Assembly: GCF_000283155.1 (NCBI RefSeq)
Contig: NW_004454166.1
Coordinates: 14,390,202 to 14,454,201, forward strand
DNA from: Ceratotherium simum simum
Taxonomy: Eukaryota; Chordata; Mammalia; Perissodactyla; Rhinocerotidae
DNA length: 64,000 nt
Reading direction: 5' to 3'
Position 1 is the first letter of the stretch; every line of letters starts with the position of its first letter. Position numbers and translations under genes: made by a program. The notes below the pieces were generated by a model. The model made no database searches and had not been told where the DNA came from. It worked only from the letters and a program-made list of their open reading frames with translations. Below are positions 36,561-46,985 of the stretch, one piece after another.

Positions 36561-37603
36561 ATGCAGGTGAAATTATTTGGATCTATCCATACAATAATAT
36601 TTCTGAAACAAACTATTATGGAATAATGTTCAGCCATCACATCCTCTGGGGACTACTGTTGTGATTAAACATGTGTGAACACTATAACACCTAAAAGCAG
36701 AAAATAATGGCACTCCTCTGTAAAACCAAGACACACGATAAACATGTCCTAAGAAAAGTTAACTTTATAGTAAACAAGACAATGGGTTATTCCTATGTAT
36801 AAAGCCTGTGATTTTCCATGGCTAGTGTCCTATTTCTATACAACCGTAAAATATATTTCTATAATCAATAGTGTACAGTTTTTTCTGTCTTTAGTGAGAT
36901 ATAATAGTTATACGACAAGCCTATATTTTGAGATTTTTATTCCATGTTTTCTTCTCCTTGTGTTTCCTCTCTCTCATTGTTGAATAGGCAGTCACATGCT
37001 CTGTGCTCATTACTCAGGAAAGTATGCGGCAAAAGAGAAAACAGAAGAGCCAAAAATTTTCACAGAAAGCCTAAACTTTTAGGAGAAGGAGATTTACAGG
37101 CATAGAGTGGTATGTACAGATTCAAAGGAAAAACAATACTCCTGAGTGGGAGAGCGACAGAGAGGTCTGTATCCTGAGATCAGAGGGCCCCTTTGCCCTG
37201 CTTCCCGGCAATGCTGTTGTGGAGACTGCAAGACCCTTGAGAAGAAAAGACTGCAAATTGTGTTTAGGTAGATGGGACCTAGAATAGCTTAGTAACAGAT
37301 GCTCATATCTCATGAGTGGCATAGCAGCAGTGGACTTAGACAAAGGAAGTCTTAGAAGCAACTTCTAAGGACCAATTCTAGATGGGCCCCTCCAACACAG
37401 TGACATTATATAAAACTCGGGAATGGTGACTGACCTGGATAGGTATGTGTAATTCTCCAAGAATGGAAGAAAACTCCAAAAGAACTGAGCTCATGATTCC
37501 CCACCAACCCTGAGGAATGGGAGATCCAGAGTAAGAATTTGATCTCAAATGTAGAAAAATACTTCTTGAATATCTAAGTTTATGAACTAAGATTCACACC
37601 CAC
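36561..37603. other. No recognisable feature
   Basis: Unique sequence. Minor L1-like phrases near 36580-36630 are too short to define. Confidence 0.4.
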
Positions 37604-38024
37604 TGTATTAGTTTGCTAGAGCTTCCATACCAAAGTACTACAGACTGGGTAGCTTAAATAACAGAATTTATTGTCCCACTGTTCTGAAGGCTAGAAGTCC
37701 AAGATCAAGGTGTTGGAAGGGTTGTTTCTTCTGAGGCCTCTCTCCTAGGCTTGCACATGGCAGTTTTCTCCATATGTCTTCACTTGGTCTCCCCTCAGTC
37801 TGTGTGTGTCTATTTCCTAATCTCCTCTTCTTATAAGGACACCAATCCTTTTGATTGAGGGCCCACCCATATGACCTTTTTACCTAAATTTACCTAAATA
37901 CCACCCATTTTTACCTTAATTACCTCTTTAAAGGCCATATCTCCAAATACAGTCACATTCTGAAGTACTGGGGGTTAGTACTTCAATATATGAATTTTAG
38001 GGAGACACAATTCAGCTGATAACA
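37604..38024 (-). mobile_element. ERVL-MaLR LTR (MST/MLT1 group)
   Basis: A complete 421-bp LTR in reverse: TGTATTAGTTTGCTAGAGCT at the left, TATGAATTTTAGGGAGACAC and GATAACA at the right. Inside are TAGCTTAAATAACAGAATTT, CTTCTTATAAGGACACCAAT and ATCTCCAAATACAGTCACAT. Ends are TG...CA. The flanking 5-mers CCCAC and TCCAC differ at one base, fitting an aged 5-bp duplication. No internal MaLR sequence adjoins it, so it is a solo LTR. Confidence 0.88.
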
Positions 38025-38392
38025 TCCACTAACAGTGGAGTTCTTATCCACGATTGCTAAGAACCCTTGGCCACCTCATGTCTGCACAGTGGAAAGATTA
38101 GAAACCCTAGATTAAGAACCAATTTAATATAAGATATGGCCACAACCTTGGGAGGACTACTATGCAGACAAGTGGTGACCTTACAGAAGTCACTGCTAAT
38201 TTGCAGAGTACAGATGGACTGTAAGGAGTTTGAAATAGTAACACAGGACACTTTAAAACCCCTGGGAAGATGCAGTATGATCAGAAGGAAGGAAATGATA
38301 GCAATTGAGCCTTGATAGGATTTGCTGAAGAGATTAATTTATCTCCAATTTCCAAGAAAACATCTATAAAAATCTCTCTGAAAAGTTATCTT
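38025..38392. other. Unassigned sequence between LTR and ERE
   Basis: No gene or repeat family recognised. It may be further decayed ERVL internal sequence, since ERVL resumes just past the ERE, but I cannot align it by eye. Confidence 0.35.
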
Positions 38393-38409
38393 TAAAACCC
38401 ATTTCTGGG

Positions 38410-38625
38410 GGGCCGGCCCCGTGGCTTAGCGGTTAAGTGCGCGCGCTCCGCTGCTGGCGGCCCGGGTTCAGATCCCGGGCGCGCACCGACGCACCGCTTC
38501 TCCCGCCATGCTGAGGCCGGGTCCCACATACAGCAACTAGAAGGATGTGCAGCTGTGACATACAACTATCTACTGGGGCTTTGGGGGGAAAATAAATAAA
38601 TAAATAAAATCTTTAAAAAAAAAAA
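38410..38625 (+). mobile_element. ERE1-like SINE, plus strand
   Basis: Head GGGCCGGCCCCGTGGCTTAG and B-box-like GGGTTCAGATCCC. It then has the alternative 3' body: CAACTAGAAGGATGTGCAGC, ACAACTATCTACTGGGGCTT and a (TAAA)n/(A)n tail. This tail type occurs only here and at 63403. A 17-bp target duplication with one mismatch (TAAAACCCATTTCTGGG and TAAAATCCATTTCTGGG) covers 38393-38409 and 38626-38642. The GC-rich, little-decayed head suggests a young copy. Confidence 0.95.
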
Positions 38626-38642
38626 TAAAATCCATTTCTGGG

Positions 38643-40141
38643 ACTTTAACAAAGATTAACAACAATAACAATAACTGGACTTCTTCCCAGAGAGAGATCT
38701 GCAGTGGCTTGTAGAAATTTAGACTTAGAGAGCATGGATCTGACGCATTAGGGATAGCTTTTGGCAAGTGTAAATTACATTGAGTATCATAATCTATTCC
38801 AAGATGAACTTGAATGAACGTGATCTTCCCCCTACCATAATTCTTCCACTGGTAAAGGAGAGGGAAGAGGTAGAATTCCTGTTCATCTCTACAAGCAGGA
38901 ATGCTGACATGGAGCACAGTGGACACATGAATACAGTGGCCACCATGGCAGAGAGGGAGACTATGCATGGGCCCAACAGTATAGACTCCCACTTGATTCC
39001 TCTGTTGCTGCTTCTGAATGTCCAAACTGCCAGCAACAGAGACCAATTCAAAGCTCCAAGTATGAACATAAGCATGGACCAACTCTGAGCCCCTTGTATG
39101 GACTATTTCTTGAGGAGACCAACTGGCAATTTGGTGGCAAGTTGACTAGGTTGGGCCTCTTCCATCCTAGAAGAGTTTGTGGTTCATTTCCATAGGAATA
39201 GACACCTATTCTGGATATAGCATTGCCTAGCCTGCCCTCAGGGCCTCAGCCAGCATCACAGTCCAGGACCTTTGGAATGCCTGATCCACAGGCATGGAAT
39301 CCCACACAACATTCAACCAAGGCATTTAGTTTACAGCAAAGAAGGTTCAAGAATGAATCATGTGGTCTTATCACATACTGCTCTAACCAGTAGCTTCCTG
39401 CAAAGAGATGGAATGTCCTGCTGAAGACGCAGCTGAAGCAACAACTTGGAGACAGCACCCTGCAAGGATAGGAAACTATCTTTCAGGATTCGGTATATGC
39501 ATTGGATCAGAGACCTTCATGTGGTGTTTTGTCACCAATAGGAAAAATAAATGGATCCATGAAGTTAGAGTGTAGAAGCAGTAGTGACCCCGCTTACCAT
39601 CACTCTCACTGACCTACTGTGGGACTTTGTGCTTCTCTCCATGAAACTCTGGGATCTGCAAGGTAGAGGTTCTACACCCTTAACCAGGGTCAAAAGTCTT
39701 ACCACAAAAGTGCCATTGAACTACAAGCTATGATTGCTGCCTGGGTAGTTTGGGGTCCTTATGGTTAGAGACCAGAAGACGAGAAGTGCAGTCACCATCC
39801 TTTCAGGGATAATTCACTCTGATAATTAGCAGGAGGAGATAGGGCTGCTCTTATTAAATGGGGACATGGAGGAAAATGTATGGAACTCACATGCCCTAGG
39901 TTGGTGCCTCTTGGTACTCCCTTGCCCAATTGTGACTGTGAATGAACAAATACAGCCACTAAAGAAGAGTGTGGTTACCAAGGACACAGACCCCTGAGGA
40001 ATGAGGATTTGTGTCACGCCATGTAAGTTACCAAGACTGGCAGAGGTGTTAGCTGAGGGTGCAGGGAATTTAGAATGTATGATTGGGTGGGGAAGGAGTA
40101 GAATCAGTTGTGGCCCTGAGATGAACTGCAATGATGAAGGC
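38643..40141 (+). pseudogene. Decayed ERVL internal region: integrase and dUTPase-like
   Basis: A fossil of the 3' half of an ERVL endogenous retrovirus-like element. Histidines of the integrase HHCC zinc finger lie near 38915-38926. Its C-x2-C pair (CPNC) lies at 39019-39030 in another frame, so at least one indel separates them. The core follows with an Asp in a 'IDTYSG' motif near 39206-39223. Several in-frame stops occur, one after 'WNA' near 39270. From about 39690 to 40110 the order matches the dUTPase-bearing end of ERVL pol as I recall it, including GCCTCTTGGTACTCCCTTGC. No env is seen, as expected for ERVL. No frame is intact, so no product is expected. Confidence 0.7.
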
Positions 40142-40734
40142 TGTGGTTAATCCCACTATCCTTCCTCATCTAAGTTTTTCCTCAGGAAGAGAGGCCCATC
40201 AGATACCTGGAAGTGCTGCTTCCTCAACAAGTTTGGAAAATTGGGAGCCATATGGATCAAGGAGTAGACTGTGGCAGACATGGAGATGTGCCATTCAGAT
40301 CTGTTTCGAGAAAGAACTCACTGACCAGCTGCAAAGAGTGTGGTTAGTGGATAGTCCACGGCTTTTAGCACTTTCAGCTTTTGAGGTGAGACCACCTTCT
40401 TCTTAGGGCATCCCTTCAGCCAGTGAATGAGCAAAGTGATAGCCAAGATTCTGCTCTTCTCATGGTGGACCATGGCCAAAGACTGGGCAAGGGGGTGGTA
40501 CAAGGGCTTAGCCATTTCTGTCCAATGAGAGACTTCTCTAATGGACCATCTTTGCTCCCAAGATTCCTATTGGGCTAGCAAAAACTTTGTTGGGTCTGTA
40601 TCATGGTCTGATGGCTCCCCCTGCCCTATCCTGCCTCTGCACCATTTTCTTTCATAGATGTTACTTCTCAATAAACCCTCTGCACTCCTAACTCAGCCTC
40701 AGCATCTATTTCCCGGGGAACTCAACCTGTAACA
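40142..40734 (+). mobile_element. 3' LTR of the ERVL element
   Basis: It begins TGTGGTTAATCC directly after the internal region. It has a polyadenylation signal AATAAA at 40670-40675 and ends CCCGGGGAACTCAACCTGTA ACA, a common ERVL-type LTR terminus. Length is 593 bp. No matching 5' LTR was found, so the provirus is truncated on the left. The exact LTR subfamily is not named. Confidence 0.6.
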
Positions 40735-41779
40735 AGTATCTTCCACAGTTACTGTCCTTTTTAAAGTATCTTACTATTTATCCTTAAATAATTGTCATGT
40801 CATAGTCATTTTGTTGAGATTTCCCAATTGCTTGAATTAGAATTGTTATGATATTTACTCCTTTGTTTATCCTAGTACTATAGATTAATATTTCATTTTT
40901 AATGCTTTGCTTTGATAAAGGTCTTTTTTTTACTCTTTACAAAAAAACCACGAATCTAAGATGTATTTATCAATGCTATTGATTTTCTGCTATATGTATC
41001 GCATTAATTGTTTCATTTACAGTCAAATCCTTCCTACTTCCTTGGGCTTATTTTGTAATTCTCTGTAGGTTCTGGTGCTGAATGCTTAATTAATTCATTT
41101 TATTCCTTCTTTTTAATAATAATTTTTAAATGCTCTCAACTAGGTACACAACGTGGTCACTTGGACTAACCTTTACATTTCTCAACAAGGCTTTATGAGT
41201 GGTATGTATTTCAGTCTTTGCATATCTTTGAATATTTTCTGTTCTCTTCAAAAAAGAAAAAGAAAACTATGTTGTAACTTAGAAACTCCTTCAAATCTAC
41301 CAAAATAGGTCTTTGTATAACAGGTTTACAAACCTTTATAGAATAGGTTCAGGAAAGTTTTCTTCTACTGTACAGTTAATTGTTGCCTTTTCTCCCTTTG
41401 TTCCGTCTTCTTCAGGAACAGCTTTTTCTATTTATTGGCTCATTTTTCTCTGTTCTCCATTCAGTTACTCTCTTGTCATTTTTATCTCTTTGCCTTTCCC
41501 CTCTGCCTCCTAGGAGAGCTTATAAAGTGTGAAATCCACATGACTGATTCTATTATCCATAGCATTTTTTTCTCTTTAATCACTCCAGTGTCGATTTTAC
41601 TTACATTGAATTTTAAATTTTCTCACGTTTCCCTTTTGTGTTCCATCTTCTTTTTCCTCTTGCCCAATTATCTTTTTTAAAAAAATCTCCCATGCTTTTA
41701 ACATTTTATATCAATCTGCCCTTTTCATAACACACCTGTTCCCATTTCTTAAAAACTTATCTTTTTACATTCTGTTGAA
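40735..41779. other. No recognisable feature
   Basis: AT- and pyrimidine-rich unique sequence. The frames at 41313-41680 are low-complexity Ser/Phe/Leu reads of pyrimidine-rich DNA. Confidence 0.45.
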
Positions 41780-41872
41780 TGGGTATGGCTAACTCAGTAG
41801 TATCTAGTACTTAGTATAGGCTTAGTAAATACTTGTTGGGTTAATTAATTTTAAGTGAATGAATGAACCTTC
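41780..41872 (+). mobile_element. L2 3'-end fragment
   Basis: TAGTACTTAGTATAGGCTTA followed by GTAAATACTTGTTGGG and ending in GAATGAATGAAC is an L2 terminus. Confidence 0.6.
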
Positions 41873-42076
41873 AACTATAAGTGAAGTTCCATGGAAAAGG
41901 AAAAGATAATATGCTAACAAAATTGGCAGTTCATTCAAAGAAAAATGAAATGCCATTGTTTTCTGTGTTCCAAGTTTTATTCAAAATCAGTTTTTAAAGT
42001 GTAATAAGAGAATTATCCAATATTTAATTTAAACCTGTTTAGAAGAGATAACTGATTATCACGAAGACTGTATCCA

Positions 42077-43870
42077 CAACAAAAAGAATAAAATACCTAG
42101 GAAAAAACTTAACCAAAGAGGTGAAAGATCTGTACACTGAAAACTATAAAACATTGTTGAAAGAAATTGAGAGGCCGGGCCGGTGGCACAAGCAGTTAAG
42201 TGTGCATGCTCCACTGCAGTGGCCCGGGGTTCACCGATTCAGATCCCGGGCACGCACCGACGTACTGCTTGTCAAGCCATGCTGTGGTGGCGTACCATAT
42301 AAAGTAGAGGAAGATGGGCACGGATGTTAGCCCAGGGCCAGTCTTCCTCAGCAAAAAAAGAGGAGGATTGACAGATATTAGCTCAGGGCTGATCTTCCTC
42401 AGAAAAAAAAGAAATTGAAGAAGACACAAATAAATGGAAAGATATTCCATGCTCTTGGATTGGAAGAATTAACATAGTTAAGATGTCCATACTTCCTAGA
42501 GCAATCTATAGATTCAATGCAATCCCTATCAAAGTTCCAACCACATTTTTTCACAGAAATAGAAAAAAGAATCCTAAAATTTGTATGGAACAACAAGAGA
42601 CCCCGAATAGCCAAAGGAATCCTGAGAAAAAAGAACAAAGCTGGAGGTATCACACTCCCTGATTTCAAAATATACTACAAAGCTATAGTAACCAAAACAG
42701 CATGGTACTGGCACAAAAACAGACACACAGAACAATGGAATAGAATCGAAAGCCCAGAAATAAACCCACACATCTATGGACAGCTAATTTTCCACAAAAG
42801 GAGCCAAGAACATACAATGGAGAAAGGAAAGTCTCTTCAACAAATGGTGTTGGGAAAACTGGACAGCCACATGCAAAAAAATGAAAGTAGACCCTTACCT
42901 TACACCATACACAAAAATTAACTCAAAATGGATTAAAGACTTGAATGTAAGACTTGAAACCATGAAACTTCTAGAAGAAAACACAGGAAGTACACTCTTT
43001 GACATCGGTCTTAGCAACATATTTTCAAGCACCATGTCTGACTGGGCAAGACAAATAGTAGAAAAAATAAACAAATGGGACTATATCAAACTAAAAAGCT
43101 TTTGCACAGCAAAGGAAACCATCAACAAAATGAAAACACAACCTAACAATTGGGAGAAGATATTTGCAAACCATATATCTGATAAGGGGTTAATCTCCAA
43201 AGTATATAAAGAACTCATACATCTCAACAACAAAAAAACTAACAACCCAATTAAAAAATGAGCAAAAGACCTGAATAGACATTTCTCCAAAGAAGATACA
43301 CAGATGGCCAACAGGCACATGAAAAGATGTTCAACATCATTAACTATTAGAGAAATGCAAATCAAAACTACTATGAGATATCATCTCACTCCCGTCTGAA
43401 TGGCTATAATAAACAAGATAGGAAACAAGTGTTGGAGAGGATTTGGAGAGAAGGGAATTCACATACACTGCTGGTGGGAGTGCAAACTGGTGCAGCCACT
43501 ATGGAAAACAGTATGGAGATTCCTCAAAAAATCAAGGATAGAACTACCATATGATCCAGCTATTCCACTGTTGGGTATTTATCCAAAGAACATGAAGACA
43601 CCAATGCATAAAGATACACACACCCCTGTGTTCATTGCAGCGTTATTCACAATAGCCAAGACTTGGAAGCAACCTAAGTGCCCACCAAGGAACGAATGGA
43701 TAAAGAAGATGTGGTATATATACACATTGGAATACTACTGAGCCATAAGAAACGATGAAATCCAGCCATTTGTGACAACATGGATGGACATTGAGGGTGT
43801 TATGCTAAGCAAAATAAGTCAGAGGGAGAAGGTCAAATACCATATGATCTCACTCATAAACAGAAGATAA
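42077..43870 (+). pseudogene. L1 ORF2 C-terminal part, broken
   Basis: Encodes the end of the reverse transcriptase thumb and the C-terminal domain of ORF2p. Landmarks are [29 protein letters not shown], the Cys-rich [20 protein letters not shown] segment and [16 protein letters not shown]. Lesions: a frame change at a 7-A run near 42875-42881, in-frame TGA at 43259, 43397 and 43739, and the nested ERE at 42171. The natural terminator is likely the TAA at about 43868-43870. Open pieces are 42517-42921, 42881-43261 and 43400-43741. Confidence 0.9.
42171..42407 (+). mobile_element. ERE-type SINE nested in L1
   Basis: Head GGCCGGGCCGGTGGCACAAG lacks the first bases of the GGGGCCGGCCC start. The B-box area carries an extra segment (GGTTCACCGATTCAGATCCC), and the ERE2/ERE3 two-module tail follows. 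Target duplication AAAGAAATTGA is found at 42160-42170 and 42408-42418. It inserted after the host L1 and is therefore younger. Confidence 0.94.
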
Positions 43871-44169
43871 AAACAACAACAAACGAACACATAGAGACAG
43901 AGGTTGGATTGGTGGTTACCAGAGAGGAGGGGAGAGGGAGGAGGGCAAAAGGGATGCTAAGTCACATGTGTGTGGTGATGGATTGTAATTAGTATTTGGG
44001 TGGTGAACATGATGTAATCTATGCAGAAATAGAAGTATAATGATGTACAACTGAAATTTGTTATAAACAATGTACATATACATTGTTTATATAAACAATA
44101 TATAAACAGTATATAAACAATAACATATACAATGTTATAAACCAATGTGACAGCAATAAATAAAAAAAA
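43871..44169 (+). other. L1 3' UTR with G-rich tract and hairpin
   Basis: The 3' UTR holds a polypurine tract with four G-runs (43929-43953) able to form a G-quadruplex, a recurrent trait of L1 3' UTRs. Further on is a hairpin with perfect 13-bp arms (44062-44074 and 44079-44091, loop CATA), then three copies of TATATAAACA within 44088-44122. The polyadenylation signal and A-tail follow. Confidence 0.75.
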
Positions 44170-44182
44170 AAGACTGTATCCA

Positions 44183-44849
44183 GCCTATGTAACCAGGCAC
44201 TTCTTTTTTAAAACTTGCCTTGAAGAAAAAATTTATTTCTGAGTTGTTGAAATTTCCTGCCTATTCTCTTGCACTCTACAAATATATTTGAAGCTCCTTC
44301 TTTCTGTGTTCTCTTGAAGAAAAGTCCAAATTTGAAACATTAACAGTGGAACAGTAAAAAAAAAAATCTTCTGGTAATATTAACCAGCTACAAATGGCCG
44401 GGGTAAACTTCCCTCATGAAAGCTTCTTGCCTAGAGGTGGGATTGGGTCATTATGTCTGCACAATAACCGCCCCTGCAAACAACATATGAATGCCAGATG
44501 GTTGGAACTGTTCCATTAAGAAACTGATGTTTTCATTGTTTGGAATTTGATTTTGTAGCTTTCTCCATATAGTGATTTGATTGCAGCATTTAGAAGCCTT
44601 GAGAGCTTTCCCATAAATTATTCCACCCTTTGAATGCGAAACTAGGGTAGGCTTATTAGCCTGTTTTTCCATTAGTATGTCATTCCCACTTTCTTACTCA
44701 CATGTGGATAATTTAGGCAGGATTCATGAAAAGAAAATGTGGGTTTTGTGCTTTGGTTGTTTCTTCAAGGAACTTGCTACTGAATAACACTTCTCTCACT
44801 TTGTTCACTGAATATTGACATGAATATTCATGAAAAATTAAATAATAAT
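44183..44849. other. No recognisable feature
   Basis: Unique sequence. The 73-codon minus-strand frame at 44451-44672 has no recognisable domain. Confidence 0.4.
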
Positions 44850-45035
44850 AATTATTATCACATCAACTCTGTGAAGTCAATGCTATTATTAATCCTACTT
44901 TGCAGATGAAGAAATGAAGGCATAGTGAAGTCAAGTAACTTACCTAAGGTCAAATAGGCAGTGAGTGGTAGAAGTAAGATTTCAACCCAGGGAAAAAAAT
45001 TTCAGAGTCTGTGTTCTAACTATCTCACCCCACAC
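44850..45035 (-). mobile_element. MIR SINE
   Basis: CCTACTTTGCAGATGAAGAA, AGTCAAGTAACTTACCTAAG with GTCAAATAGGCAGTGAGTGG, and TTTCAACCCAGG with CAGAGTCTGTGTTCTAAC cover most of the MIR core in reverse. Confidence 0.8.
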
Positions 45036-46514
45036 TACATTGTTTAAGTCCCAACTAACCTAGCTTGTTCCAAGATAACAAAGGTGAAGCTAGATTCCCG
45101 GCTCCCTATTTAATCCTCATTAATGTGAATAGGGTCTTGCTATTATTGTGGCAAACGTCTTATCTATTCCAAGCCTTAGAGAATATGCTAGGGTGTATAA
45201 CCACCTATCAATAGGACCAGTCTATACTGAATCTTGGAGAGGTCTATTATTCTGTTTAAGAAATAAAGGAGGATTTTCTTTCCTGAAATCCTTTACAAAT
45301 TACTCTTGCTATGGATGCTTTAGTCTTGGTCATGAAATTTTTTTTTTAAAGTAATCCATTTGCATTAGAAATAGAGTGTAGCATGAGGTTACAGAAAATG
45401 GAAGTGGGCTGTAAAATCAAAACTACAAGGAGTTACAATTGCAAAATGGCAATTACTGTGATGTAACTCATGATCAGTAGGTCCTGGTAAGAAGGCATAT
45501 GTCTGCCCTCAAGGTAAAAGGACCTGGGGACATGATAATGACAAACATTTGGGGTATGACACTGCAAGAGGAAGACTCAGGGAAACTAAGTAGTTTAAAG
45601 GGCTTTTGAGAATATCCCTACTCGCAGGCAGATATTTAAGAGTCATCCTAAGTCTAGTTCAGATTTGTCAACTCCATAGGCAAATGCATGGGTAATGGAC
45701 ATCTGTTGTAATTTTGTTGCCCAGCATCCATGCTCCCTTCTGCTAACAGCACCCTGATATTCCTTTCTAGTGTTTTATGTTGACTTAAACTTTTCTATGA
45801 TGTGGTCCTGGCCATTCAAAGCATTCAATTCCACAACCATATTGATTAATTCGAAGATGAGCCAGTGATCCTATCAGAGCCAATGATGTTCAATATTGGG
45901 TACTTTTGCTTGAGCTGATGAGAAAGGGATATATTCTCTTTTCCTGCTACAATTAGAGCTGTGAAACTGAAAGCCTGAAATGTTGGAGGCCACTATGAAT
46001 GAGAACTTGCGGGAGGGGTACGCCAACACTCAGAAAGGTAGCATTGAGAGACATAGAGGTAGCTTTTGAGCTACCCAAGGAGTTCTGACAGAAGGAAAGA
46101 ACTGAGTCCTTGGCCCCTTTGGAGAGAGTTTGCTTTGTTTTCCTTTGTGAGGGAAAACAATGGAGCACTTGAAGAAGGCTCTGGAGAAAAACAAAAGGGT
46201 TGGGAAGAGGATATCCCTGAGCAGAGCTAATCTTTCAGGGCATTAAAAGAGAGGGTCTAGATTGCCCCTTTTGAAAGTCAAAGAAAATATTCTATACTTT
46301 CACACAGAATCCTTGGGGATGAAGGGAAAAGAAAACGATTTCGACAATAGTTCAAGTTTTATGGTAGTAACTAAGAGCCTCCATTTGTGTTATTGTGCCA
46401 GACTTTAGAGACTTGCTTTTTGACCAGTGACCCACAAAGATGCCTTTGAGCTCTTAGGGAAAGACATTATTGACCTGAGTTTCCATACTTTTCAAGAGAT
46501 TTGTTCCCTATATA
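45036..46514. other. No recognisable feature
   Basis: Unique sequence. No open frame above chance. Confidence 0.45.
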
Positions 46515-46985
46515 GGGATTGGCTTGGTGTGGCAAATTGCTAGTGGTTACCAGAAATCCTTTCTTTTCTTCTTCCCTAATAGTGGAAATTTAGCTGGGCG
46601 CATGGATGTTCAGCTAGGGCCTTCACTTCCCAGGCTACTTTGCAGCCAGTTGTGATCATGTTCTCAGCAACAGAAGTGGAAGAGTGTGAGTGAAAGAGAT
46701 GTGTGCAACTTCTGTATCATTTGCTTAAAAGGAAATTGCTTGCCCTCCATCTCTGTACTTTCTCCCTCTAGCTTGATCCAATTTCAAACAATTAGTGAGG
46801 ACAACACCGTAGGGATTGGAGAAGCAACAAGATGGAAGAAACAATGTCCCTGAATGACTAACTGAAGACAGGAGAGCCTCCCCACCATCCTGGACCACTC
46901 ACCACTAGACTGTTACTTGACAGAGAAATAAATTTCTATGTTATTTAAGCCCCTGTATTTTAGGGCTCTTTTTTTCTATAGAAGC
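46515..46985 (+). mobile_element. MaLR-like LTR, family uncertain
   Basis: CTTCCCAGGCTACTTTGCAG, AACAGAAGTGGAAGAGTGTG, CTAGACTGTTACTTGACAGA and GAAATAAATTTCTATGTTAT with TTAAGCCCCTGTATTTTAGG follow the plan of the element at 35487. The 3' end resembles MaLR LTRs (AATAAA followed by TTTAAGCC). Diverged, no internal region. Confidence 0.5.

Larger units (their letters stand above)
42077..44169 (+). mobile_element. 5'-truncated L1 retrotransposon
   Basis: A single L1 insertion retaining the last part of ORF2 and the 3' UTR, bounded by a perfect 13-bp target duplication AAGACTGTATCCA (42064-42076 and 44170-44182) and a poly(A) tail. The 5' truncation is typical of target-primed reverse transcription. 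An ERE SINE is nested at 42171-42407. Overlapping AATAAA signals sit at 44155 just before the tail. The target duplication is intact but ORF2 is broken, so the insertion is moderately young and dead. Confidence 0.95.

Noticed and set aside
37604..38024. 5' LTR of the neighbouring ERVL element
   Set aside because: It is a reverse-oriented MaLR-type LTR with its own near-matching 5-bp flanks and differs from the ERVL LTR at 40142.
38570..39088. 170-codon minus-strand and 102-codon plus-strand frames
   Set aside because: They overlap the ERE tail and the ERVL integrase remnant in wrong frames; the retroviral reading is in other frames and broken.
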